From NCBI GenBank assembly GCA_018466975.1, contig CM031553.1:992001-1056000 (forward strand): DNA of 64,000 nt, given 5' to 3'. Positions 1-12,257 of the stretch are shown here, one piece after another. The DNA is from Sparassis latifolia. Taxonomy: Eukaryota; Basidiomycota; Agaricomycetes; Polyporales; Sparassidaceae. Within the stretch, counting starts at the first letter, position 1. Every line of letters starts with the position of its first letter. The notes under the pieces were generated by a model. It was not told where the DNA came from. It made no database searches and saw only the letters and a list, made by a program, of their open reading frames with translations. The position numbers were made by a program, and so were the translations under genes.

Positions 1-959
1 GCGCGTCTGACGGGTGGGGCCAACCGAACGCGCTTGTGGTGAGCGGTGGGTGCGATAAGGAGCTGCGGGTTTGGGATGTCAAATCTGGGTAGGTCGTGCG
101 TTGGACGCTTCCCTTGTTTCACAGCTCACGCCGCTCCGCAGCTACTGCATCTACGTCCTGCGCGGACACACGTCGACGATCCGCTGCCTGAAGATGCTGC
201 ACGGGCGGCCGCTTGCGGTGTCGGGTTCGCGGGACCGGACGGTGCGGGTGTGGGATGTGCAGCGGGGGACGCAGGTGCGGGTGTTCTCGGGGCATGAGCA
301 GAGTGTGCGCTGCCTGGACGTGTGCGGGAGCCGGGTGGTGAGCGGGAGCTACGACTGCACGTGCCGGCTATGGGATGTCGACACGGGCGAGTGCCTGCAC
401 GTCCTGCGGGGACACTTCCACCAGATCTACTCGGTCGCGTTCGACGGGGTGCGCATTGCGTCAGGGGGGCTGGACACGACGGTGCGCGTGTGGGACGCGA
501 AGACCGGGTGAGTAATCCCACATACGTTTGTGCTCGTTGACATCGTGGCTGAGATGGGTCGGCAGGACGTGCCTGGCACTGTTGCAGGGACACACAGCAC
601 TGGTGTGCCAGCTGCAGCTGTCTCCGACGATGCTCGCGACGGGCGGGTCGGACGGGCGAGTGATCACGTTCTCGCTCGAGTCCTCGTTCTCGGTCGTGCA
701 GCGGCTCGCGGCGCACGACAGCTCGGTGACGGGCCTGCAGCTCGACGAGCGGTTCCTGGTCACGAGCGGGAACGACGGGCGGGTGCGCCTGTTCCAGTTC
801 GGGGCGGGCGGGCGGTGCGAATACGTGCGCGAGCTGAGCGAGCCGAGCGAGAGCGTGTGGAAGGTCGCGTACACCCGCGAGACGTGTGCCATCATGTGCA
901 AGCGCGCGGGGAAGACTGTCATGGAGATTTGGAGCTTCAAGCCGAAGGCGGATGTGTGA
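1..959 (+). CDS. F-box/WD40 protein, CDC4-like (3' part)
   Basis: The C-terminal half of a WD40 beta-propeller protein, cut by the window edge. Exons are about 1-88, 142-507 and 566-959; introns 89-141 and 508-565 have GT-AG ends and restore the frame. At least five WD repeats can be read, with typical endings such as VRVWDV, CRLWDV and VRVWDA and SGSRD/SGSYD/SGGLD turns. The protein ends after IWSFKPKADV with TGA at 957-959. Regular WD repeats followed by a short tail resemble Cdc4/Pop1/Fbw7, the substrate receptor of SCF ubiquitin ligases that binds phosphorylated targets in the nucleus. The F-box itself lies outside the window, so another F-box/WD protein remains possible. The gene converges on receptor R1, whose stop is at 1491. 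Confidence 0.8.
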
Positions 960-1490
960 TGTGTGGGTCTCGGGTTTCAGCCTTCCGGATAGTTCGTGAG
1001 GTGTGTATCTTGTGTTTTTCTGCGGATGCTGCTGTAAGCTATGTAGATGGGATCGGATTGAACTGTACGAGCATGGAGCATCAGCCTATATCTAACTGTC
1101 ACAATACCACTACTTAATTGATTCTATCATACCACAGACTAGATTTCATGTTGTTACGGGATGTACGCCGTACGTTCCGCTTCAGTTTGTATCGCAGCTC
1201 CTTGATATTGCAAGTCGGGGAGACGTACGTCGTGAAGCTGGGCGAACGCGGATCGATATCTTCCCTACAACCAGGGCATATAATTCAGATACACTCCGAA
1301 CTACAGGTACTATGATACATCGAGGAAGGCTACACGAGACGCAGACGAATGCGCAGATTACTACAAGGAGATAAGTACACTAGGTCGAATGGAGGGGTTA
1401 AAAGAAAGAACATGATTCGAAAGAACGAACAGAGCGGCCTGTCTCTCGTCTAATACTTCTCCTGCCAATGACCACCAAGCAGCGTCTCAG
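960..1490. other. Intergenic, CDC4-like / R1 convergent tails
   Basis: This 0.5 kb separates two convergent 3' ends. It is AT-richer than its flanks and must hold both terminators. I see no CaaX-ending small gene on either strand and no convincing RNA gene. Confidence 0.6.
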
Positions 1491-3366
1491 CTAGTCAGTC
1501 TCCTTCACAACCGTCATGTATATCGGCCCAAAGCCATTCACATACTGCGCTCCGCGCTCCCTCGGGCGGGAGCTCAGGCTCAGATTGCGCGTCACGATCC
1601 TGTCCTTGCTGCCCTTGCGCCTCGCACGCCTGGGAACTGCAAGCGTCGAGGACTGCGCGGCAGCGGGCACCCCCGCATCGCCAAACGGCGGGAAGTGCGG
1701 GAGTGTAGGCGAGTCGCCGAGCGGTTGTCCGGGCGCGCGCTCGGGCTCCTGCGCGTACGCGTGCGAGCTGATGGTGGAGGACGCGAGACTGGCAGAGAGC
1801 GTCGAGAGGGAGGACGTGCTGGCGGGGCGCGAGCCGGATGCGGACGCGTCGGGCTGGGGAGTAGGAGGGGAGATCGTGATAGGTGCGACGGGGGTGGGGA
1901 TAGCGGAGGGCGGCCGTGGCCAGGGACCATCGAGGATGGAACGGGGAGGAGCAGTTGTAGTCCCAGACGTAAGGTGTGATGCAGGAGGTATTGTGGAGAC
2001 TGGCGGATCTAGAGGAAGGGGAGCTGGTTTCCTAGGTCGCCCCAGAGAAGGAGGGAGCAGCGGGAGGCCGAGCGCCTCGCGACCTGTGGGCGATCCGACG
2101 TAGTTCAGCGTCGACTGGACGAACGCACCGTCCGAGTCGTCTGACGCTGAGGAGGTGGGAGGCGACACCGTCGCATGTCCCGGAATGGAGATGGAAAGGG
2201 GGCCGCCTTCGCTTTGATGGAAGACGTTGACCGAAGGGTGTCGTTAACGTCCTTCGTCGGCAGGTACACGGGCATCGGCATCATGGAGGAGTTCAGCCGT
2301 ACATCCAAGGCCGGATCCGTGAAAAGATCGGTTCTACGGGGAGAGGTATCGGTGCGGAACCAGCGAGATGAGTAACGATATCCTCGGAGCATCTCTTCCC
2401 GTGCACCACAGGCGAATCCGACAATGTATGCGGAGATGAGCGCCAGCGAACACGCAGGGATAACCCACCACGTTATAGCTATTCTGAGCAGTTCCAGACC
2501 CGCGGTAGGAGGGATAACGCGAATCGCTGACAGCTGTGCATGCACGGCCACCCATGACGTCCAGGGCTCAAGGCCTGCTGTAGAGACAATACGAGCGTGT
2601 AGAGAGAATGCAGACGAAGAAAGGATTAGAGATACAATGATGAAAGCAGTCAGTATTGGGCGAATGAACGTGAGTACTCTAAACCCTGAAGAATTTCTCA
2701 GCGAAGTCACACGAACTGCTTGTCTGAAATTTAACAAGGCGAGGAAGGCGTAGCAAAAAGCTATAACACAAAGAATGAAAGGTGGTAACCAGATGAGGAT
2801 CACCGCGGGTGTTGAAATGTAGATGGAAGGTTCGCAACCGTACTCCTCGACCAGGTCAAACCGGCGATCTTGCACAATAACGTCTGACAAGGATCAGCTG
2901 TAACTCAGGTAACGTGGTATCGAAAGAACGAGGGTCTTACGTATCGCCATGTAGAAAACAGGCACAGCAACGCACAATGCGAGATCAAACGCAAGGAAGC
3001 TGCGCCGACCCTTTGTCTCTACTTGCCTGGCGCAATTCTGTAGATGGCGACAAAGGCATAGACATGCTGCAGGCAAGGCGACCCAAGCTCCAAGCAGAAC
3101 CTTCGTCACTGCAAGCGATACAATTACGTGAGAATTTCCTGACTTCGGGATACTTCAACGGACACACCGATGTCGCACCAGACTGGTACATGGACGTCGA
3201 TATTACTAGCCCACACGAGCGAGTTTATGCCTTGGATTATGTTGCATAAGAGCAACCATGTGATGAGCGAGAGCATCGGGACGCTTCGAGATGCCCAGTA
3301 CGCTGGGATCATACCACAAAGCAGTACAGCGCAGACAAAAGACAATATTGGTAACTCGACATGCAT
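1491..3366 (-). CDS. STE3-type pheromone receptor R1
   Basis: Seven-transmembrane receptor for a prenylated pheromone, acting at the plasma membrane. On the minus strand the exons are 3366-3168, 3108-2941, 2883-2268 and 2211-1491 (567 aa). The total is an exact multiple of three. The first two introns are canonical; the third (2267-2212, GTACCT...AAAG) is my choice because it joins the 7TM part to a long open serine/proline-rich tail. Hallmarks are a very short N-terminus (MHVELPILSF), the helix 2-3 stretch NIIQGINSLVWASN, VWCDI just before intron 1, RRFDLVEEYGC for the usual QGHRFD block, and a helix 6-7 stretch reading TWWVIPACSLALI. Unlike R2 and R4 it lacks the intron after the CYAF helix. 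No pheromone gene was found next to it. Confidence 0.85.
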
Positions 3367-5410
3367 GATGATGATGACGATGAGGTCTCGCTCTCCAGGC
3401 GGACAAAGATGGTCGCGGCAGTTCGAAAATTAACGATGAGAGAGAAAAATATGGGTATCAGCCAGAATGTGGCAGTCGCACAGCAGAAGCATCCTAGGAT
3501 CTTCACTTTGTAGTAATAAGACGAGTGGGCCTGTATTCTCCAGAAGGCGGCATTTTAGCAAAAACAAGACCTGCCTAAGTGAAACAAGAGAGGTATCGTG
3601 ACTCGTCGCCAGCGTCTCTCGTCAAGCGGTAAACGACAGCCTTCTAAGGCCCCAGAAGGGAATGATAAGAGGAAGCCTATAAGAAGGAGAGAGAATGGGA
3701 AGACGATCCTCGTCGGATTTGGCATGTAGTATGAGTTCGCCATTTCGGGAAAGTCTGGTAAGCGGTGACCGGTGACTGGCGAAGCTTTATCGACACATGC
3801 TAGCATTTCCTCGCGATAGGTCTTCGGTACTCGCTTTCGGAGACGAATTGACGGACGTTAACACCATGGACTTGAGTTATCAGAGCCGTCAGTGGCGAAA
3901 TCCACAAGTTCGCTAGACTCACCAAGTTGAGCAACCCACAGCTTCAAGGGCCTATAGTCGTGCTGTGGCCCAGGGACAGGTTACATGGTGCTGAGCTAGT
4001 GTAAATGCGGCGGCGAGCTGTGGCCCTACCGAGGGTCGACCAAGCCTGGTCCCGGTGGTCAACGTTTCAACGGCGAAACTCATTCATACGCATGGAAGAT
4101 GATCGGCTTCCTCAACAACTTCGACCGAGTGGGATAGGGCCTCACAAGGAGTTTGCTGTTCACCATAGCTGTAACTATCGGGAAGCCGACTTTCTAGAAA
4201 GTCAAGGCTCATTACTCCAGGATACGGTTCGCGGGAACGTTCAAGACGAAGTCACGGTGCGAGCTGGCCACGTGTACCGTGACGCGGAGGCATGCTCCAA
4301 TACGTCCGATCCGGGGATGCGGGTAGATATTTTTGGATGGCAGTCACCACTCTCCGCTGCCGGTAGGCATGCTATATTCTGACGGACGTCAGCCACTTCA
4401 TGCTTCGTGTCTGATGTCGTCGATATGTTGCTGGCAGTCAGTACCTATTTGACTTGAGCGTTCCGAATTGAGTCTCTAATATTCAGATACAGAGAGCGAA
4501 GAGGAGAATGAAACTACTGATGATGTACATGAGATGGATACTGCTTTGGAAGAGTCGGGATAGCAGTGGGCATGTCCTGGGCGGTCCTAGCTAATTTTAC
4601 GCTTTTTTAAAATAAAATTTTGGGTATTTTTTAGAGGTTATCTCGGCCATGCGGGTATAAATAGACCAAATTCGGCTTACCCGATACTTTGTGCGGGTTT
4701 TGGGGCCGAAAAGGTGTGCGGACAAAATTCGGGATTTTGGATCGGACATATTGGAGCATACGCCGGGGTCTGTACACGGGCTCGGCTTCAGACTAATTGG
4801 AAGCTACACTACTCGGAGCTCCTACCTCATTGACTCCGTATTCCAGAAAAAGGCCTCTAAGTAGAAGCTTGATACAACGGGGTACTTCTGTATTCAGACT
4901 ATTCTTTCAAAGTGCGTTCAAAAATTTGGACATGTTAGAGACGCGACCCCGCGTCCCATAATTCCTCAAAATATCCCGTTTGCAGAAAATGAAAGTACGT
5001 TTCCTCTCAGGACTGGCGCCGATGTACAGACATAGATAATTTTTTCTGCTTTCGCTTTCGAAGTCGCCGATACAAATGACTGTTCGGCACAGCAAAAAAG
5101 CACCTCAACTGTGATCGCTCAGTGAACCATCTGCGGCCTAGGGGCAGAGAAATGACACAATGTAACATCGTACTCGCCCCGCAAATGCGGAGACTCTCTC
5201 GCGCAGTGGATAGCAGGACGTCGTCAGCTTAACAGAGACTACGCGTGGTACACCTTTCTTGCCGTGTTGTGGTTATTCAGGCACTACCGACCGTCCGAAA
5301 TTCGCGGTCACCCTGTCGAATTCTTGATCATAGGGGTTCACCCGACGAGTCCATCCATCTGACTATAATTACCGTCGTTCGAACATCCAGAGGCGCACCC
5401 CCCGCTCAGT
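3367..5410. other. Intergenic, R1 promoter side to P450
   Basis: About 2 kb between the divergently placed R1 and P450. It contains R1's promoter and several short open frames that look accidental. A 125-codon frame at 4005-4382 (+) has no recognisable domain. A T/A-rich tract lies near 4600-4680. I searched both strands for Cys-aliphatic-aliphatic-X followed by a stop and found no credible pheromone gene. Confidence 0.5.
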
Positions 5411-7558
5411 ATGCAGGGACCCCTCACTCTATTGGAGGTCACCTTGAGTGATACAGTTTTCGCACTCTGCGGTTCCGCCGTTGTGAGTAGCATACTCCAT
5501 TTCTCTTGTAAAGCTGACCTCGTCTCGTGCAGGTAGTCTACCTTATATTCAAGCGTTACGAGCCAATCAGTTTCTTCGTTCATCTTCCCCTTCTCGCGAT
5601 TCCTCCGACCCTAGCTTTGCCACTCTTGTTGCAGCATCTTACGCCTCTTCAAGCAGTCTTTATTTCTTTCTCTGTTTACTATGCCACCATCGTCTTGTCG
5701 GTAGTTCTATACCGTCTCTCTCCCTTCCACCCGCTTGCGCAGTATCCGGGACCGTTCTTGCTTAAGGTTTCCAAGTGTGTCATGGGTTGGTTTGCGTTCC
5801 AAGGCCGCACACACACGTACGTCCACGAGCTGCACCAGCTTTACGGTGACATAGTTAGGATTGGTACGCCCTCCTGGAGAAGTCTACCGCTTCACGTACG
5901 TGAAATTGCGCCGCAGGTCCAAATGAGGTATCCATACGAGATACCACTGCAATCATACCCCTCATGGGCTCACTAGGTCTTCCCCGCGGTTCCAGTGAGT
6001 CCTCCTCTGAACCTCACTAATACGGTCTAATGCATTGACAGATTGGCGAGCCAGGGGGATGTACCCGTCGATTCCCTCCCTAGTGAGCATTACGAACCAC
6101 GCAGAGCATGCGGAGCGGCGTAAGCCTTGGAACCGTGCTTTCAACTCGGCTGCGCTTAAGGGATACGAGGATATTATCGCCAGACGCGCCACACAGTTGG
6201 TCGAAAATATTGCCAGACGCGGTAAGGTCGACCTTGGGACATGGTTTAGCTGGTTCTCGTGCGCTACCTTCCTACTTCTCTACGGGCGCACACTTATACG
6301 CCGGTCTATCGCTAGGTTCGACTTTATGAGCGACATGGCGTAAGCGCATCGAATTCGACGCTCCGATGCATGCCTGATCTCTGACATCGTGTGAGCGCAG
6401 CTTCGGAGGAGGGTCAGAGATGATGCGAGATGGTGATAACGCCAGTATCTGGAGCCAGATGGACTCGGCTTTGAAGTGCGTTCGTTGTTCGCCTCTCCTG
6501 CTGAACATGTTTTACAGTGCATTCCCATAGGTGGGCAGCCTTGCTGGGCCACATACCGTGGCTCGGCGCGTACGCGCGCAGCATACCCGGCGTTGGCGAG
6601 GGCCTGAAGAGAATCGATGCTTTCGGGACCCAGCGCGCGACGCTGCGTGTGAAGAATGGTTCGCTCAGCCGGGACCTTTTCCATCACCTCGTGCGCGCAA
6701 CTCTGTCTACTCCACAACGCCCACTGACCCACGTTGCAGAATGGAGAGGACGGCAAGGCGGGGACGCAGCCGCCTCTAGAACTTGTCGTCGCTGACGGCA
6801 CGCTCGCAGTTATCGCGGGCTCCGATACAACCACGGGGGTACTCACGAATTTATTCTTTTGCCTCCTTCGCCATCCAGAGTCCTATGTGCGCCTGCAGGC
6901 TGAGGTTGACAAATTCTGTCCACTGGGTGAGAACGCGCTCGACACGAAGCACCTTGGGGATATGGTTTACCTAAATGCTGTTTTGTGAGTGTGCACGAAA
7001 TTCGTAGGTTAAGGTATGCTAATGCGAAGCCAATACTATAGGAACGAAGCTTTGAGGTTGTACCCTGCTGGTCCTAGCGGGAGTCAGAGGACCACTGGTA
7101 AGGGTCACGGCGGGAAGTTCGTAGGTCCTTAGTACGTCGAGCATAGACATGTCAAGCCACAACTCTGACCCTCCCCATGCAGCTATCTGCCGGAAGAAAC
7201 CAACGCCTCGATCCACACCTGGTCCGTGCATCGCGATGCGCGTAACTTCAGCATGCCAGACAAATTCTGGCCTGAGCGGTGGCTCATCGCCGAAGACCCT
7301 GTATTGCGAGCGCAGACGCCGGGGTTCGTGCACAACGCTTCTGCGTTCCTCGCGTTCTCGTTCGGCCCCGCAAACTGTGTCGGCAAGAACCTCGCGCTGC
7401 AGGAGATGCGGATGCTCGTGTGCTTGATCATGCAGCGTCTCACTCTGCGTTTGCAAGCCGGGTTTGACCTGCAGGCATACGACGACAGCATCAGGGAGGT
7501 TGTGGTCTGCCAGAAGGGGAAGCTGCCGGTGCTGGTGGAGCGTCGACGAGGCTTCTGA
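5411..7558 (+). CDS. Cytochrome P450 monooxygenase
   Basis: Membrane-anchored, heme-thiolate monooxygenase of the endoplasmic reticulum; substrate unknown. Ten exons: 5411-5482, 5533-5863, 5917-5994, 6042-6258, 6316-6339, 6401-6475, 6531-6690, 6740-6984, 7042-7131, 7183-7558 (555 aa, total divisible by three). The N-terminus is hydrophobic and followed by a proline-rich hinge (QYPGPFLLK). Further P450 marks are GPNEVSIRD, the I-helix AGSDTTTG, the K-helix ExxR in NEALRLYP, FWPERW, and the heme loop FSFGPANCVGKN with the ligand cysteine. All introns are 47-61 bp GT-AG. The frame is intact, so it is probably functional. It lies inside the mating-locus cluster between R1 and R2 and is likely a passenger. 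CYP family assignment needs a database. Confidence 0.9.
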
Positions 7559-10100
7559 GTGGTGAGTTCTGGGAGGTGATGTGCTATTCTCGCTTTCGCT
7601 AAGCGTGCTTCTGTTAGCTCGGGACATGTGTGGTTTAGTTCACATACATCCTCAGATCTAGGTGTTCGTTACTTGACTGTGCTTACCAGCAGGATATCCC
7701 CAGCTGGCGGATTGAAAGTCAGACTGTTAGGTCGACCCGACCTTGATAATATCAGACATTATAACACCACGGTCAACAATGAAATCTTGAAGTACACTGG
7801 AATTGTCAAATTCACTGCAGATGTACCTGTGGCCCGCGGCCCGGTGGCCCGTGGCCTCCCGTGGCCTGTGCCAGCCCGTGGTGGCCTTCAACTCGATTAA
7901 CCAGATAGAGATATGTGGCTGGTGGCTTCGACGGCCTGTGGCCACCCATTAAATTGACGTGCGTCTTGACCCTTGGATTAAGCTACGCAACAGCAAAGAT
8001 TCACCAATTTCGACAACTGCTGGTGTGACGAGAGGCTTACACCCGGTCTGACTGGTCGCCTGATGGCCCAGTGGCCCGGGAGCCAAATGGACACATTTCA
8101 GCTAAGAAGCGTGTTTCTTCGACTCGGCGCCTACCGAATTCTACACTTCGCAGGGAAACTTGTCTAAGCTCTCATTTTTTTTCTGCGCTTCCTGCACGCG
8201 TCTATGGGCGCGCTCTTGGCTCGAAGTATATGTCGCGATCTCATCTCGACGACTCGCGGATGGCTGCATTAAGACCCCCTGCTTGTGCACCCGCTTATAC
8301 TTTGAATTGTTCTGTGATTTTCATCTAGGGAATCAGCATGGTTTTCCGCCGAACTTGGCTCAATCTACGGTAACTGTCTGAAGTCTCTGCCAGCGCTTGC
8401 TACAATTTCCAGACTCCCAGCTTGCTTTGTTCATGTCCTCGCTCTCTGCCGTCGTTGCTTCCTATCATAATCCACGGGAAAACACTCGAGTCCTAGGCAT
8501 TACCGCCGCTCTCGATGCCACGGGACTGACGGTGTTAGCTTCCTGATGTTCTTCTCTTTTGTCTTGGACGCTTTGGTGAGCTTACGTAAGCCCCGTCTAA
8601 TTGTTCTCTATTGTCTCGATCCAAGCGCCGATATCACTACCCTGCCTACTCTATAAGCCATGAGCACAGCTAGCATGTCTTCTCTCACTCACCGCTATCT
8701 GGCCTTGAGATACTCGCTCTCTGACTTACGCGGAGGACTGCTGTCGCCCCTGCATCATTCATTCACTTAGACTTAATTTGTTTGAACTACTGAGAATGTT
8801 TCCCTGCCGTCTTCTTTTCTCCCTGGTGTTCGGTTGGACTGGTAAGTTTACTTTAAAGTCGTCTTTGGCGGACACGGACCTGATTATCTGGGGTTATCGA
8901 GCCTTGCGCAGAGTCGCGAGCATGCCGTTTACCTCGTATGCGGTTGAACTTGATACTTGCTATTCCGCGGAGGATATCCGAACTGTCGCAGACCAGGTAG
9001 GTTTTTCTGACATGCTTTACCGTGTGCATTACTGAGCGACACGCTGGACGTCTCAGTGCGCAGCCGTTTGTCAGCCAGTGCTGGACGCGCAGGTAATGAA
9101 AGAATCCATTTAGTTGGTCCATTGTCCTCATGATGTCATCTTCTAGGACTGCAACAGAAATGCTGCCTGCACATGTTCGACTGCGCCCCCATCGGCGGTG
9201 AACGCCTGCATACAATGTCATGTTGGCCTGGACAAAGAAGTTCAGCCTCGTGAAATTGCTCTCCTTATCCCATCGCGATTGAATGGTGGGTTCGATGCCA
9301 TTCCACCACGTCTTTATGTTAATCACTTTTGCCAGCTTATTCGCAACTTTGCGGACAAGCACCTGCAATTCATGATTACCCCATCGTCGATGAGCTGCCT
9401 TCGTCGCAGAATTTGACGTTGCATCGCAGAGCGGTGATGGACATCCACTGCATCTACGGTCTCCCTGATGTGGCCACAACGGGGATCACTATGCTCGTAG
9501 AAGGCCAGCGCAAGGTGTGGCCGCTCTACGCTGTCATGTTCGTGGTCATGTTTTTTGCGATTGAACGTTGGCGGAGATCGTACAAACTATCCACTGCCTG
9601 AGCCTGACATCGTTATTTTTATCACGCTTGTATTGTTAGACTGTATTATCCTATCTGGTCTCGCCTGCAGTTTGCAGTGTCTGGACGCCTTGCGGAGAAT
9701 TTGACCTTTTGTGCCATGGCCGCGTAAAGTGAACTTCTGCTGGAGTCTGTCGATTGAGTCGAGAAGGGGACATATTGCGTTTTGCTCATTTGCTCGTCAA
9801 TGATTAATTGATTACCAAATGTTTGTTGCGGGCGGAGACTGGCTTGTTAGTTATGGCCACCGCCGGAGCATTGCCATGCCTAGCGTCAGTGCCAGATTGG
9901 GACAAGTTGCGAAGACGAAGATTGGCTATTCAGGGCGCTTATCTTATCTACGCGTTCAGTTCGAACCGTCCCATTGTCCTCTCGCTACGCCACTTTGAGG
10001 CCTGTATCCCATTGTCCATTATCTTTCCCACTGCTAATACATAAATGAAGTATTGCATACAACATGATTCCTCTTACCCCTCACCTACTTTGCAGGAACG
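7559..10100. other. Long intergenic stretch with degenerate open frames
   Basis: About 2.5 kb with no gene I can name. It holds the P450 3' end, a low-complexity GTGGCC-rich patch near 7830-7945, and from 8780 to 9601 short open frames (ending in a hydrophobic VWPLYAVMFVVMFFAIERW stretch at about 9500-9600) that look like debris of a membrane-protein gene. R2's promoter occupies the last few hundred bases. No credible CaaX precursor was found on either strand. Confidence 0.45.
7828..7945. repeat. GTGGCC-rich imperfect simple repeat
   Basis: Imperfect tandem copies of CCCGTGGCC / CCGGTGGCC / CTGTGGCC occur here, with another CTGTGGCCACCC near the end. It is a local low-complexity patch and no function is visible. 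Confidence 0.5.
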
Positions 10101-11531
10101 ATGCTCTCCGAGTTGCCTTACGTCGCGTTTTTGGCTGCAGTTCTCGTCGTCGTGCCCTTGCCATGGCACTGGAGGTCCAGAAATGTCGCAACCCTCTCTC
10201 TCATCGCATGGTTATTCGTTGTGAACGTCATATATGGTGTTGACTCGATAATTTGGCACAACAATGTCATTGTCGTCGTTCCAGTCTGGTGCGACATCAG
10301 TAAGTCAATTGGTTTCTATATCTGTATTTTCAGAGGTTGAACTATCGGCAGCGACCAAGATTATTATTGGAGCACAGATGGCTCTGCCCGCTGCTTGCAT
10401 GTGTATCTGTATTCATCTGGAGCAGGTTCCATCCGGACGCCAAGTGAGGACGCTAAAGTCAGAGAAGCAGCGGAGACAAATTATCGAGGCAGTCTTATGT
10501 TTTCTCATGCCAATGATTTGGATGGCCTTGCGTGTGTACACTTCCATTTTTTTGTGACTTGATTTAACTTCTTGTTGTAGATTATACAGTCCAAGGCCAT
10601 CGCTTTGACATCATCGAGTCCTATGGTTGCAGGCCCAATACCTATGTGTCAATCCCTGCGATCCTGATCATCTGGGTTCCTCCACTAGTTCTGGCTACCA
10701 TCACATTAGGATTCGCTGGTAAGTACACGTCCGTCAGCCTGTCTGAGGCGAGCCTGTCTGATCCTATGGCTAGCTGTCGCGTTCCATCATTTCTTGCGTC
10801 GCCGCTTCGCGTTCGCGAAACATTTAGTGAACAGCAACTCTGGACTTAGTATCTCTCGATACTTTCGCCTCATGCTCATGTCCCTTTTCCTGATGGTAAT
10901 GGGCGTGGCTTCGACATCCATCACCTTGTGGTATAGCTCCTCGAATATTCGACCATGGACAGGCTGGGCCAGCGTACACTCCAATTTCTCTCGCATCGCT
11001 CAATACCCGCTCGTATTCGTGTCGCCGGAAATGCTGCGGTACTACTACGTGATATGGATGATCATTCCCGTGTCGTCTTTCGTCTTCTTCCTGTTTTTCG
11101 CGTTCGGTCGGGATGCCTTGCAGGATTATGCAGCCGTCATTACCAGGTTGCACCGGTGCGTCACGAAATGTCGCGCCCGCGCGACCGTTGGCAAGGACCC
11201 CACTCCTATCCCATCCGCTAGGTAAGTCACTCTGATTCGCGCCAATGATTCCGTCTGATCTCACGACCACTGCAGAAATCCTATCACCATCACTATTTCA
11301 GCCGCACGTTCCGGGTCGATCTCGTATAACACACCTTCAACGCCAATCAAAGGTCGTGATATTGACGCTAATTCATCCAATGTCCCCAATCACGATGACA
11401 CATTCGCGAATCCCCCAAACCTTTTACCCGACTACGAACGCATCGTTTCTATACCTTGCGCTTCTCGCGCAACCATGCATCACTCGATATTTGGCGAGAA
11501 GGACACCTTGACTCCCGACGAAAGTGTCTAA
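10101..11531 (+). CDS. STE3-type pheromone receptor R2
   Basis: Seven-helix pheromone receptor. Exons: 10101-10299, 10352-10531, 10581-10718, 10774-11221, 11276-11531 (406 aa, frame exact). Exon 1 is 199 bp like R1 and ends inside VWCDI. Other marks are LPWHWRSRN after helix 1, YGVDSIIWHNN, VQGHRFDIIESYGC, ISRYFRLMLMS, PWTGWASVHSNFSRIAQYP and a cytosolic DYAAVITRL stretch. The tail is hydrophilic and rich in Ser, Pro and Asn. The ATG at 10101 follows a pyrimidine/AG stretch and gives the usual short exterior N-terminus. R2 shares intron positions with R4. Two pheromone genes follow on the same strand within 2 kb (12126 and 13396), the classic receptor-plus-pheromone arrangement, but pairing cannot be proved from sequence and self-activation would not be expected. 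Confidence 0.92.
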
Positions 11532-12125
11532 CGTCTTTCGTTTAGTTCCTTGATCCCCCTTTCGATCTCATCATGTACACGCTCGTGCCCGAACGCACAA
11601 CGGCTTACATTATTCCTTCGCAGCCGTGTCACGGTCTTTCTTCGTTCCGTTGTATACAATATATTGTACTTGTAGCTGCGTCCCCCAATACATCATCGCA
11701 CATTCCTGGCGGGATGCTGCAAATACTCGGGGAGGGGCATTGCGCAGCTGTCGATAGATTAAAGATGTGATTGATTAAAATTCAAACTGAATGCAACCAA
11801 TGCATAACCCTAAACCTCGACAGCATGGTGGCCTAACCAATTGTGCTTGGCTTTTCCCGGACGTACCACGATAGCGCTCGCCATTGTTGGTCAAATGAAG
11901 TAGTCGCTAGTACTCGCTGGTTCACGCTTTGCAGGACAGTATGATAAACAATGGTGCCGAAATCACACGCGCTTTCATACGAGCGTATTCATACTCAACG
12001 ACTATAAGATCGTCCCATTAGCCCCTGGCAGCAATTTCCATCTCACACCTCCAAATCCTTCTCACCTGTGACGCTTACCCGCAGGTAGCGCTATTCTTAT
12101 TTGCTTGGCATTATCTTAAACTGCA
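11532..12125. other. Intergenic, R2 tail to pheromone 1 promoter
   Basis: R2's 3' region and the promoter of the small pheromone gene at 12126. No other coding signal is seen. Confidence 0.5.
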
Positions 12126-12257
12126 ATGGACGACCTATCTGCATCTTTCACCGAGTTCGTCGACGCTCGGACATCAGAAGATATTGACTTCTACTATGCT
12201 TCCCCTGTCAACGAGGATACGGGGGGTAATTATGATGCCAGTTGTGTGATTCTATGA
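12126..12257 (+). CDS. Pheromone precursor 1 (CaaX CVIL)
   Basis: A 43-residue single-exon precursor that begins MDDLSASFTEF and ends GNYDASCVIL before TGA. The C-terminal CVIL fits a CaaX prenylation box, in which the cysteine is prenylated, the last three residues are clipped and the cysteine is methylated. The middle carries PVNEDT, shared with pheromone 2 and partly with pheromone 4, so the N-terminal processing site probably lies at or just after the Asn-Glu-Asp cluster, leaving a peptide of roughly nine to twelve residues. Leucine as X is unusual for a fungal mating pheromone and would favour geranylgeranylation. Eight bases after the stop a GTAAGT begins a possible 3' UTR intron (to CAATAG near 12317). 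It lies downstream of R2 on the same strand. Confidence 0.85.
   Translation: MDDLSASFTEFVDARTSEDIDFYYASPVNEDTGGNYDASCVIL

Noticed and set aside
3309..3506. Minus-strand frame ending CFVV
   Set aside because: It overlaps the first exon of R1 in another frame, is rich in hydrophobic residues throughout, and valine at X is not convincing.
7978..7992. CCVA plus stop on the minus strand
   Set aside because: No start codon in the open frame, and it is far from a receptor.
8456..8470. CFLS plus stop on the plus strand
   Set aside because: The open frame upstream has no ATG and none of the pheromone pro-region features.
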